Source: BQWY01 sp046351095
GTDB taxonomy: Bacteria; Nitrospirota; Nitrospiria; Nitrospirales; Nitrospiraceae
NCBI GenBank assembly: GCA_046351095.1
Contig: JAXLZC010000001.1
Location: 1,612,001 to 1,676,000, forward strand
Length of the DNA: 64,000 nucleotides
Reading direction: 5' to 3'
Shown: positions 56,501 to 64,000 of the stretch, piece by piece
How the letters are laid out: the number at the start of each line of letters is the position of its first letter
How positions within the stretch are numbered: the first letter of the stretch is position 1
Notes under the pieces: generated by a model
Told to the model about the DNA's origin: nothing
Database searches by the model: none
Seen by the model: the letters and a program-made list of their open reading frames with translations, nothing else
Made by a program: the position numbers and the translations under genes

Positions 56501-58591
56501 ATGGATGCGACGACGCTGGGAGGGCGATTTGCGGCCAGAGCAAGGCAACCCCTGCTGGATTACATATTTTTATCCATTTTTTTTATTGTGAGCACGCTGT
56601 TCCTGTGCGGCGCGGCGCAGGCGGCGAACCAAGTTCCGACCACCAACCGAACCGACACCCTGGCGGACATGTCGCTGGACCAACTCATGTCGCTCGAGGT
56701 GACCTCCGTCGCCAAGGAGGCGCAACCGCTCGGACAAGCGGCGAGCGCGGTGTTCGTCATCACGAATGAAGACATTCGCCGATCGGGCGCCACCTCGATC
56801 CCGGAAGTGCTTCGTATGGCACCCGGAATTCATGTGGCACGTATCGACGCGCACCGCTGGGCCATCACCGCCCGTGGGTTCAACACCGAATACGCCAACA
56901 AACTTCTGGTGCTGATGGACGGCCGGACGCTCTACACGCCGCTGTTTTCGGGTGTGTTTTGGGACGTCCAGGATACGGTCTTGGAGGACATCGACAGGAT
57001 TGAGGTGATCCGCGGACCCGGCGCGTCACTCTGGGGCGCCAACGCCGTCAACGGCGTCATCAACATCATCACCAAAAAGGCCAAGGACACGCAGGGCCTC
57101 CTGATGGTTGCCGGCGCAGGTACCGAAGAGCGCGGCTTCGGGACGATTCGCTATGGGACCTCGCTCGGGGACAACACGCACGTGCGCGCGTACGTCAAGG
57201 GCTTCGAGCGGGACGACTACGTCCTCCCCAACCGCGCGAATGCCGCAGACGGATGGCGCCAGCTCCGAACAGGATTCCGTCTCGACTCGAACCTCGGCGA
57301 GAAAGACACCCTGTCGGTCCACGGGAATTATTACACCGGCAAGGCCAGCACGAGTTTCGACCAGCCCCTACTGACTCCGCCCTATAGCCAATCGAATGCG
57401 GACAGCCTCCGCATGTACGGCACGAACTTGTTAGCCAATTGGAAGCATGATTTCACTAGCCGGTCCTCGTTCAATTTGCGGGCCTACTACGACGGCACTG
57501 GTCGCCACAGCGGTACGTTCAGCGAACATCGCAATACGTTCGATGTGGACGCTCAACACAATTTTACATGGGGGGACCGGCATCGGATCGTCTGGGGAGC
57601 GGGATACCGCGTGACACACGATGACATTATGAACACCCCCATCGTCCAGTTTTCGCCCTCTGCGCGCACGATCAATTTGGCCAGCGGTTTTCTCCAAGAC
57701 GAAATAGCGTTGATTCCCAATCGACTCGCCTTCATCGTCGGCACCAAGATCGAGCACAATGACCTGACGGGATTTGTCGTGCAGCCCAACGGGCGGTTAC
57801 GCTGGACACCGACCGAGAGCCTGACGTTCTGGTCGGCTATCTCGCGCGGGATCCGTACGCCTTCGCGCGCGGAAGACGACGGCCGCGCGACCGCCCAAAC
57901 GATCCCGCCAAACACGACACAAAATCCTGGTCCGCTCCCGGCACTGGTTTCTCTCTTCGGCAATCGGGGCTTCACGAACGAAGCGTTGACGGCCTACGAA
58001 CTCGGCGGTCGCGCCCAACTCCACAGCACCCTGTCGGTGGATGTGGCGGCGTTTTACAACAAATACGACCATCTGCTCAGCTTGGAACCGGGCACACCGA
58101 CGCCGGAACTGTCGCCGGCTCCACCCCACCTGGTGGTGCCTTTCAGCGTGGGCAACAAACTGCGCGCCACGACTCAGGGTGTGGAGGTCTCGCTGGACTG
58201 GCACCCGCTCGAATGGTGGCGGCTGCAAACCTCGTATACCTATCTGACCATGAGTATGGGCCAGACAGATTCGTTGGATTCCACACGCAACCAAACCCCG
58301 GGGAGAGACCCGCGACACCTGGTCTCGATCCGCTCGTTGATGAAATTGCCGGGCAACATCGAATTCGACCTCTGGGGACGGTATGTGGACACCCTCTCCT
58401 CGCTCAACATCCCCAGCTATGTGAGCCTCGACACACGTGTGGCATGGCGGCCGACACCGAAATGGGAACTGGCGGTGGTCGGGCAAAACTTGTTGGACGC
58501 CCAACACCCCGAGTTCAGCACCGCATTGATTCCGCAGGCACGCTCGGAAATACAACGCGGTGCCTATGTCAAAGCCACCTGGCGCTACTGA
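56501..58591 (+). CDS. TonB-dependent receptor 2
   Basis: This encodes 696 residues, a paralogue of receptor 1 over the whole length. The signal peptide has an unusually hydrophobic segment YIFLSIFFIVSTLFL. The plug is highly similar (SLDQLMSLEVTSVAKEA, FVITNEDIRRSGATSIPEVL, VIRGPGASLWGANAVNGVIN), the barrel ends YVKATWRY, and variation is concentrated in the extracellular loops. A tandem duplication with loop divergence is likely, which may broaden ligand range. AAGGAG lies 12 bases before the ATG. Confidence 0.93.
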   Translation: MDATTLGGRFAARARQPLLDYIFLSIFFIVSTLFLCGAAQAANQVPTTNRTDTLADMSLDQLMSLEVTSVAKEAQPLGQAASAVFVITNEDIRRSGATSIPEVLRMAPGIHVARIDAHRWAITARGFNTEYANKLLVLMDGRTLYTPLFSGVFWDVQDTVLEDIDRIEVIRGPGASLWGANAVNGVINIITKKAKDTQGLLMVAGAGTEERGFGTIRYGTSLGDNTHVRAYVKGFERDDYVLPNRANAADGWRQLRTGFRLDSNLGEKDTLSVHGNYYTGKASTSFDQPLLTPPYSQSNADSLRMYGTNLLANWKHDFTSRSSFNLRAYYDGTGRHSGTFSEHRNTFDVDAQHNFTWGDRHRIVWGAGYRVTHDDIMNTPIVQFSPSARTINLASGFLQDEIALIPNRLAFIVGTKIEHNDLTGFVVQPNGRLRWTPTESLTFWSAISRGIRTPSRAEDDGRATAQTIPPNTTQNPGPLPALVSLFGNRGFTNEALTAYELGGRAQLHSTLSVDVAAFYNKYDHLLSLEPGTPTPELSPAPPHLVVPFSVGNKLRATTQGVEVSLDWHPLEWWRLQTSYTYLTMSMGQTDSLDSTRNQTPGRDPRHLVSIRSLMKLPGNIEFDLWGRYVDTLSSLNIPSYVSLDTRVAWRPTPKWELAVVGQNLLDAQHPEFSTALIPQARSEIQRGAYVKATWRY

Positions 58592-58621
58592 GTCGAGCGG
58601 TATTGAAGGTATGATGGGGTG

Positions 58622-59203
58622 ATGGTATCCCTCCGCCACAATAGCCGGCTATCGTGGGGTTGGTGTGTCGTGCCGCTGCTGCTGTCGATTGCGATAGTGC
58701 TGCTGGACGGCGCCTGGCTGTTTGCTGCGGAGTCAGCCGCCCAGGCGGAGTACATGCTGAAGTCGGCGCTGCTTTTCAACATCGCCAAATTCGTCGAATG
58801 GCCCGATTCGGACACAGCGCCGCCCGGTTCGCCTCTGACGTTTTGCATGACAGGCAACCAGTTTAGCGGCACAATAGACGGGATCGCTGGGAAAACCATT
58901 CAAGGCCGTTCGGTCGCGGTCAAAAACATCGCCGCGCCACGAGACGCTGGTGGTTGTCACCTGCTCTACGTAGACATGCTTGATGGGAAACGCACCGAGG
59001 AACTGTGGGACGTCGTCGCTGAGCGCCCGATCCTGACCGTCTGCGACCGCCCGCACTGCGCGCAACAAGGGGTCATGATCAACCTGCAGAAGCGCGACGA
59101 AAAGATCGGCTTGGAACTGAACCTCGATCTGGCTCAGCAATCCCATCTGAAACTGAGTTCGCAACTGATCAAACTGGCCCACCTGGTCGGGCCAAGGCAA
59201 TAA
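58622..59203 (+). CDS. YfiR-like periplasmic protein 2 (DUF4154)
   Basis: This encodes 193 residues; the start may also be a GTG at 58619. The hydrophobic signal segment is VPLLLSIAIVLLDGAWLFA. The YfiR pattern follows: EYMLKSALLFNIAKFVEWPD, FCMTGNQFSGTID, RPILTVCDRPHCAQQGVMIN and NLDLAQQSHLKLSSQLIKLA, clearly paralogous to the copy at 55691. The stop is 13 bases before the kinase start, so this copy is probably the dedicated partner of that kinase. The CDRPHC pair is conserved. Confidence 0.9.
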   Translation: MVSLRHNSRLSWGWCVVPLLLSIAIVLLDGAWLFAAESAAQAEYMLKSALLFNIAKFVEWPDSDTAPPGSPLTFCMTGNQFSGTIDGIAGKTIQGRSVAVKNIAAPRDAGGCHLLYVDMLDGKRTEELWDVVAERPILTVCDRPHCAQQGVMINLQKRDEKIGLELNLDLAQQSHLKLSSQLIKLAHLVGPRQ

Positions 59204-59216
59204 GGGCACGGTTTCG

Positions 59217-62159
59217 ATGAATTGGTTTCGGCGACTTCCCATCGCGTCCAAGCTGACGGCGATGATCATGCTGGCGAGTGGACTGATCGTCATCCTCGCA
59301 TCGGTGACGATCGTGCTGGCCGACCGCAAGGCCGCGCAAGACGCATTGGTCCATGAAATTTCCTCGTTGGCGACGATCATCGCCGCCAACAGTACTGCCG
59401 CCGTGAGCTTCGACGACCGCACGTCGGCCTACGACACACTGGCGACCGTCTCGAACCACCCGCATATCATGGCGGCCGCCACCTTCGACAAAACGGGACG
59501 CACCTTCGTGCGGTATGCCGCCGCAACCTCCACGCCGCCCAAAGCTTTGCCGAGCGCGCTCACTGCCCGGGAACATGTCTACACCTTCGACAAGCAGTCG
59601 CTGCATCTCAACCACCCGATCGTACACAACGACGAATTTTTGGGCTCCGTCTACATTCAGACCAGCCTGGCGCAACTCGATGCCCGACTCCAGCGGACAC
59701 TGCTGATCATCCTCGGTTTTTTCCTCCCGTCGCTGATGTTGGCCTACGGCATGTCGCGTCTGTTGCAACGTGCTGTCTCGAAGCCGATCCACGCCCTGCT
59801 CTCCACGATGGACCGCATCTCGACCGAGCACGACTATAGCTTGCGGGCCTCCACGGAAAAGCAGACGGACGAAATCGGCGCGCTTGCCTCCGGGTTCAAC
59901 AACATGTTGACCCAAGTGCAGGACCGCGACTCGCAACTCCAACGCCACAAAGAAGGACTAGAGGCGACCGTCGCTCACCGCACCGAACAGCTCTCGCGCA
60001 CCGTGCAGGAATTGCAAACCGCGAAGGAAGCGGCCGAAGCGGCCAGCCGCGCGAAATCGCAATTCCTCGCGAACATGAGCCACGAAATCCGCACGCCGAT
60101 GAACGGCGTCCTCGGCATGACCGAGTTGCTGCTCGGCACGTCCCTCAACCCGACGCAGCAACGCTACACGGAAACGGTCCTCACGTCGGGGCGGAATCTC
60201 CTCACGATCCTGAACGACATTTTGGACTTCGCCAAAATCGAAGCCGGGCGCCTCACGCTAGAGACCGTCGACTTCGACATCCGCACCGTCGTCGACGACG
60301 CCGTTGCGCTCTTCGCCAAGGCGGCCCACTCGAAGGGCCTGGAACTTATCGGTCGTGTGGAATCGGATGTGCCGAGCTGGGTGCAGAGCGATCCGCACCG
60401 ACTGACCCAGATCTTGATGAACCTGTTGGGGAACGCGCTCAAATTTACCGAACGCGGCGACGTGATCGTGCGCGTCTCACGCGAACAGACCGCCGGCTCG
60501 AACACGATGCCCTCCACGGCCCTCGGCGACGCCTCTCGCACGATGCTTCGTTTCGAGGTCGCCGACACCGGTATCGGTATTCCGCCCGCAGCACAGACCA
60601 CGCTCTTCGACGCCTTCTCGCAAGCCGACAGTTCGACGACGCGTAAGTACGGCGGCACCGGCCTCGGCCTCGCCATCGTCAAACAACTGGTGCTCTTGAT
60701 GGGCGGAACCGTCGGCCTGACCAGCCAGGTCGGCCACGGCTCCACGTTTTGGTTCACCGTCCCGCTCCAGCGCGCGACACACCCCGTGCCGGACGATCAG
60801 TCATCCCTCCTCCTCGACGGCGTACCGGTCTTGATCGTCGACGACCACTCCACCAACCGTACACTCTTGCTGGATATGTTGGGCCACGCCTCGATGCAGG
60901 CCGTGGCCGCCACCAATGCCGACCAGGCCTTGGAGACACTGCGTCATGCCGTGTCGAACGACGCGCCGTTCCGCGTCGCGCTGCTCGACCTACACATGCC
61001 CGACATCGACGGGCTCATGTTGGCGCGCTCGATTCGCGCCGAGGCCTGCTTCAACGGCACGTCGTTGATCATGCTCTCCTCCGGCATCCTCGATTCAGCG
61101 ACTGCCAACAACGCGGGCATCGACCTCGCGCTCTCGAAACCAATTCGTCGCGCGGAATTGCTGAAGGCGATCGCCACCGTATTGGGGCACGCGCCGTGCT
61201 CGGCCTCCCCGGTGGACGAAAACGAGCACGCAGCCGCGGCGATGGCCGCCGCCGGCCCTTCGGCGACCGCGCCGCACATCCTCGTCGTCGAAGACAACGC
61301 GGTCAATCGCGAAGTCGCGCGCGCGTTACTCGAAGTGCTCGGGTATCGCGTGGATCTCGCGGAGAACGGGCGGATCGGCATGGAGAAAACCGCCGCGACG
61401 ACCTACGACCTCGTGTTTATGGATTGTCAGATGCCCGAAATGGACGGGCTGGAAGCCACACGCCAGATCCGCGCGCGTGAAGCGGCAACAGGCGGGCGAC
61501 TCCCGATCATCGCCCTCACGGCCCATGCGCTGAAAGGCGATCGCGAACAATGTGTCGTCGCCGGGATGGACGACCACCTTGCCAAGCCGTTTACGAAAGC
61601 GCAGTTGCAAGAGATGTTGTCGCGCTGGCTCACCGCCACGCCGACTCCATTGCCCACCGTGGCCGCACCGACACCGGCACAAGCCGGGCAGGCACCGTCG
61701 AGTGCGATGGGCGGGAATACCGCAAGCGCCGCTCGACAGACACCGCCGCCGACCGCGCCCACACAGGAGACATCGGTCAGTCGGCAAGACAACGGCCAGG
61801 CTACCATCGACCACCGCGCGTGGGAACAAATTCTGGCGCTGCAACAGCCGGGACGACCGGATGTGTTGGTCAGTATGCTGTCGTTGTTTTTGAAGGACTC
61901 GGATCAATTACTCGATAAGCTCACGCAAGCGGTCCAACAGGCCGACGGTAAATCCGCCTTCGAGTTGGCGCATAGTTTGAAGTCCCGCAGCGGCGTACTC
62001 GGGGCGACCTATCTGACCGCGCTCTCGAAAGACATGGAGTTGGCCGGACGGCGCGGGGACAGCGGCGAAATGTCGCGACACCTCTCGCCCCTCACCCAGG
62101 AATTTCACCTCGTGAGCACCTGCTTTCGAGACGAACTATCCCGACGGAGCAAGCAGTGA
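59217..62159 (+). CDS. Membrane hybrid histidine kinase with CHASE8-like sensor (HisKA-HATPase-REC2-HPt)
   Basis: This encodes 980 residues. Helix 1 (about residues 14-37) and helix 2 (about 160-185) bracket a periplasmic domain of about 120 residues with ATIIAANSTAAVSFDDRTSA, like the CHASE8 domain of YfiN. HAMP follows, then HisKA with His289 (MSHEIRTPMNG), HATPase (ADTGIGI, YGGTGLGLAI), REC1 (VLIVDDHSTNR, Asp591), REC2 (VVEDNAVNRE, Asp736) and HPt (His919, AHSLKS). The YfiR-like gene just upstream suggests YfiR controls this kinase instead of a cyclase. It overlaps the next gene (GTGA). Confidence 0.93.
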   Translation: MNWFRRLPIASKLTAMIMLASGLIVILASVTIVLADRKAAQDALVHEISSLATIIAANSTAAVSFDDRTSAYDTLATVSNHPHIMAAATFDKTGRTFVRYAAATSTPPKALPSALTAREHVYTFDKQSLHLNHPIVHNDEFLGSVYIQTSLAQLDARLQRTLLIILGFFLPSLMLAYGMSRLLQRAVSKPIHALLSTMDRISTEHDYSLRASTEKQTDEIGALASGFNNMLTQVQDRDSQLQRHKEGLEATVAHRTEQLSRTVQELQTAKEAAEAASRAKSQFLANMSHEIRTPMNGVLGMTELLLGTSLNPTQQRYTETVLTSGRNLLTILNDILDFAKIEAGRLTLETVDFDIRTVVDDAVALFAKAAHSKGLELIGRVESDVPSWVQSDPHRLTQILMNLLGNALKFTERGDVIVRVSREQTAGSNTMPSTALGDASRTMLRFEVADTGIGIPPAAQTTLFDAFSQADSSTTRKYGGTGLGLAIVKQLVLLMGGTVGLTSQVGHGSTFWFTVPLQRATHPVPDDQSSLLLDGVPVLIVDDHSTNRTLLLDMLGHASMQAVAATNADQALETLRHAVSNDAPFRVALLDLHMPDIDGLMLARSIRAEACFNGTSLIMLSSGILDSATANNAGIDLALSKPIRRAELLKAIATVLGHAPCSASPVDENEHAAAAMAAAGPSATAPHILVVEDNAVNREVARALLEVLGYRVDLAENGRIGMEKTAATTYDLVFMDCQMPEMDGLEATRQIRAREAATGGRLPIIALTAHALKGDREQCVVAGMDDHLAKPFTKAQLQEMLSRWLTATPTPLPTVAAPTPAQAGQAPSSAMGGNTASAARQTPPPTAPTQETSVSRQDNGQATIDHRAWEQILALQQPGRPDVLVSMLSLFLKDSDQLLDKLTQAVQQADGKSAFELAHSLKSRSGVLGATYLTALSKDMELAGRRGDSGEMSRHLSPLTQEFHLVSTCFRDELSRRSKQ

Positions 62160-64000
62160 CGACCCAGACCGCCGTATATAAACATCCGCTCGTCCTCGTC
62201 GTGGACGACGACCCGATGACGCAGGCCTCGGCCGAGATGGCGCTGCAGGCCGCCGGCTTCAGCGTGGTGCAAGCCTTGGACGGCCCCGCCGCCCTCGAAG
62301 CCTTCGCCGGCGCGAAACCCGACCTCGTCTTGATGGACGTCGTCATGCCCGGCATGGACGGCTACGCGACCTGCGCGGCGATGCGACGCCTGCCGGCCGC
62401 GCAGCATACGCCGATCGTGTTTTTGACCGGCTGCGACGACACCGACTCGATTCACGCGGCCTACGAGGCCGGCGCCACCGACTTCGTGTCGAAACCGTTC
62501 AACGGCGTGCTGCTCGGCCATCGCGCGCGATACCTCTTGCGGGCCAGCACTGCGCTGCACGAAATCAATCGCAGCCGCGAGCACCTGGCGACGGCCCAAC
62601 AGTTGGCGAAGGTCGGCAGTTGGGAATGGGACATCGCAAACCAACGGCTCAGCCTCTCCGAGGTGGCCTGCCACATTTTCGGCCTGTCTTCGCCGGCCTA
62701 CCGCGGCACACTGCAATCGTTCCTCGAACACGTGTCACCGAGCGTCGGCACGACGGTCAGCCAGATTCTGTCGCTGCCAGGCATCGCCACGCATCCGTAC
62801 CATCAAGATCACAAGCTCACGCTCCAGAGCGGCGCGCAACGCGACGTTCACATCCAAGCGCGCGCGGTGCTGGCGCCGGCGACCGGGAAGATCACCACGA
62901 TCACCGCCACTGTGCAGGACATCACCGAGCGGAAACGCCTCGAAGATCACGTCCACAATCTGGCGTACTACGACAGCCTCACCGGCCTGCCGAACCGCAT
63001 GTTGTTCCGCGATCGTGTGCACCAGGCCTTGGCCCATGCGTCGCGCCAGCGGACGCTCGCGGCGATCCTGTTTGTGGACATCGACCGCTTCAAGTTCATC
63101 AACGACACCTTCGGCCACACGGCCGGCGACCACCTGCTCAAACAAATCGCCGAGCGCCTGACGGACGTCACGCGCACCTCCGACTCGGTGGCCCGCCAAT
63201 CGAACGACGAAGTCGGCAACGCCGTCGCCCGTTTGGGCGGCGACGAGTTCACGATTCTCCTGACACAGCTGAAACAACCGGACAACGTCACGGTGGTGGC
63301 GCGACGTATCCTCGCCTCGCTTGCCACCCCGTTCACGCTGGAAGGGCGCGAGGTGTTCGTGACGGGCAGCATCGGCATCGCGCTCGCGCCGGCCGACGGC
63401 GAAACGCTGGAAGAGTTGCTGAAAAACGCCGACACGGCCATGTACCAAGCGAAAGGCGAAGGCCGGAACAACTATCAGTACTACTCCCGATCGATGAACG
63501 CGATGGCGGTGGAACGGATGAATCTCGAAAACGAGATCCGCCACGCATTTCAACGCGACGAATTCCGCGTGGTCTACCAACCCTTCGTGGACGCGGCGAA
63601 CGGCCAGGTCGTCGGCGCCGAAGCGTTGGTCCGCTGGCAACATCCGACACGCGGTTTGTTGGCGCCTGGGGCGTTTCTCAACGTCGTCGACGAAATCGGC
63701 CTCAGCCGCCGCCTCGACCTCTGGGTGATGGAGACGGCCTGCCGACAGATGGTGGCCTGGCGCAAGGACTGCCCGCGCCCGCTGCGCATCGCCGTCAATC
63801 TATCCAACGCACAATTCCAAGATCCGGCTCTGTTCACCGAGTTGGTCCGCGTGCTCACCGACTCCGGCCTCCCGGCCGAGCTGGTCGAATTGGAACTGAC
63901 GGAAAATATCGTCATGCCCAATCCGGAAGAGGCCGCGCGCCTACTGAAGCGCCTCAAAGAACTGGGCCTGCGCTTGGCGCTCGACGACTTCGGCACGGGC
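62156..64000 (+). CDS. REC-PAS-GGDEF-EAL response regulator (3' end outside window)
   Basis: The GTG start overlaps the kinase stop (GTGA). At least 615 codons are open to the window edge. The REC domain (LVVDDDPMTQ, LMDVVMPGMDGY, TDFVSKPFNG) has a complete acidic pair and phosphoacceptor Asp. A PAS domain (GSWEWDIANQRLSLSE, to VQDITERK), GGDEF (FVDIDRFKFINDTFGH, RLGGDEF) and the start of EAL (VVYQPFVDAANGQVVGAEAL, ELTENIVM, LALDDFGTG) follow. A putative inhibitory RxxD site (RTSD) is separated from GGDEF by about 12 extra residues. It should turn kinase phosphorelay into c-di-GMP synthesis or breakdown. The C-terminal EAL end is not visible. Confidence 0.92.
   Translation, partial: MTTQTAVYKHPLVLVVDDDPMTQASAEMALQAAGFSVVQALDGPAALEAFAGAKPDLVLMDVVMPGMDGYATCAAMRRLPAAQHTPIVFLTGCDDTDSIHAAYEAGATDFVSKPFNGVLLGHRARYLLRASTALHEINRSREHLATAQQLAKVGSWEWDIANQRLSLSEVACHIFGLSSPAYRGTLQSFLEHVSPSVGTTVSQILSLPGIATHPYHQDHKLTLQSGAQRDVHIQARAVLAPATGKITTITATVQDITERKRLEDHVHNLAYYDSLTGLPNRMLFRDRVHQALAHASRQRTLAAILFVDIDRFKFINDTFGHTAGDHLLKQIAERLTDVTRTSDSVARQSNDEVGNAVARLGGDEFTILLTQLKQPDNVTVVARRILASLATPFTLEGREVFVTGSIGIALAPADGETLEELLKNADTAMYQAKGEGRNNYQYYSRSMNAMAVERMNLENEIRHAFQRDEFRVVYQPFVDAANGQVVGAEALVRWQHPTRGLLAPGAFLNVVDEIGLSRRLDLWVMETACRQMVAWRKDCPRPLRIAVNLSNAQFQDPALFTELVRVLTDSGLPAELVELELTENIVMPNPEEAARLLKRLKELGLRLALDDFGTG

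Overview
The window is 64 kb of GC-rich bacterial chromosome and best fits an autotrophic member of the Nitrospirota, close to Nitrospira. The main reason is a near-complete reductive TCA (rTCA) cycle: two-subunit ATP-citrate lyase, monomeric isocitrate dehydrogenase, aconitase, fumarate reductase, succinyl-CoA synthetase, malate dehydrogenase and a five-gene 2-oxoacid:ferredoxin oxidoreductase. Outer-membrane genes (Pal, FadL-type porin, TonB-dependent receptors) show a Gram-negative envelope. The assignment rests on gene content and style only; there is no rRNA in the window.

Layout. 1-6.0 kb: end of a TonB/TolA-like gene, pal, several small proteins, a cytochrome P450 and a bactofilin-like membrane protein. 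6.0-7.8 kb: a small, lower-GC accessory island between ordinary genes and a tRNA-Lys gene. It holds a decayed REP-associated transposase remnant, a Shedu/DUF4263-like nuclease gene laid out as an integron gene cassette with an attC-like site, and a DUF433 antitoxin whose DUF5615 toxin is broken. 7.9-20.4 kb: housekeeping genes (tRNA-Lys, purA with a probable small RNA upstream, tRNA-Ala, an ABC-F protein, PilZ, rarA, a hydrolase, FadL), then a minus-strand run of NuoF-like protein, ferredoxin, PTPS and folE, and a membrane protein. 20.5-25.6 kb: mdh, an unknown protein, a large CbbO/NorD-type VWA protein and a ferredoxin-thioredoxin reductase subunit.

25.7-37.9 kb is one head-to-tail minus-strand rTCA operon: aclB-aclA-acn-idh-frdB-frdA-sucC-sucD, closed by a long hairpin. 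38-41.9 kb holds mutM and several small or poorly known genes. 41.9-46.1 kb is the five-gene ferredoxin-dependent oxidoreductase operon, with its own promoter. Together the two operons and mdh cover most rTCA steps; fumarase is the obvious absentee.

46.4-64 kb is plus strand. A MetV-like mini-protein overlaps queF. A FIST sensor protein is followed by a very large cytoplasmic hybrid histidine kinase. Then come two tandem units of TonB-dependent receptor plus YfiR-like periplasmic protein, a membrane hybrid kinase with a CHASE8-like sensor, and a translationally coupled REC-PAS-GGDEF-EAL protein that runs off the window. I read this last stretch as a candidate outer-membrane-to-c-di-GMP signalling system.

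The most interesting items are the nuclease cassette in the 6-7.8 kb island, the receptor-YfiR-kinase-c-di-GMP module, and the structured RNA candidate upstream of purA.
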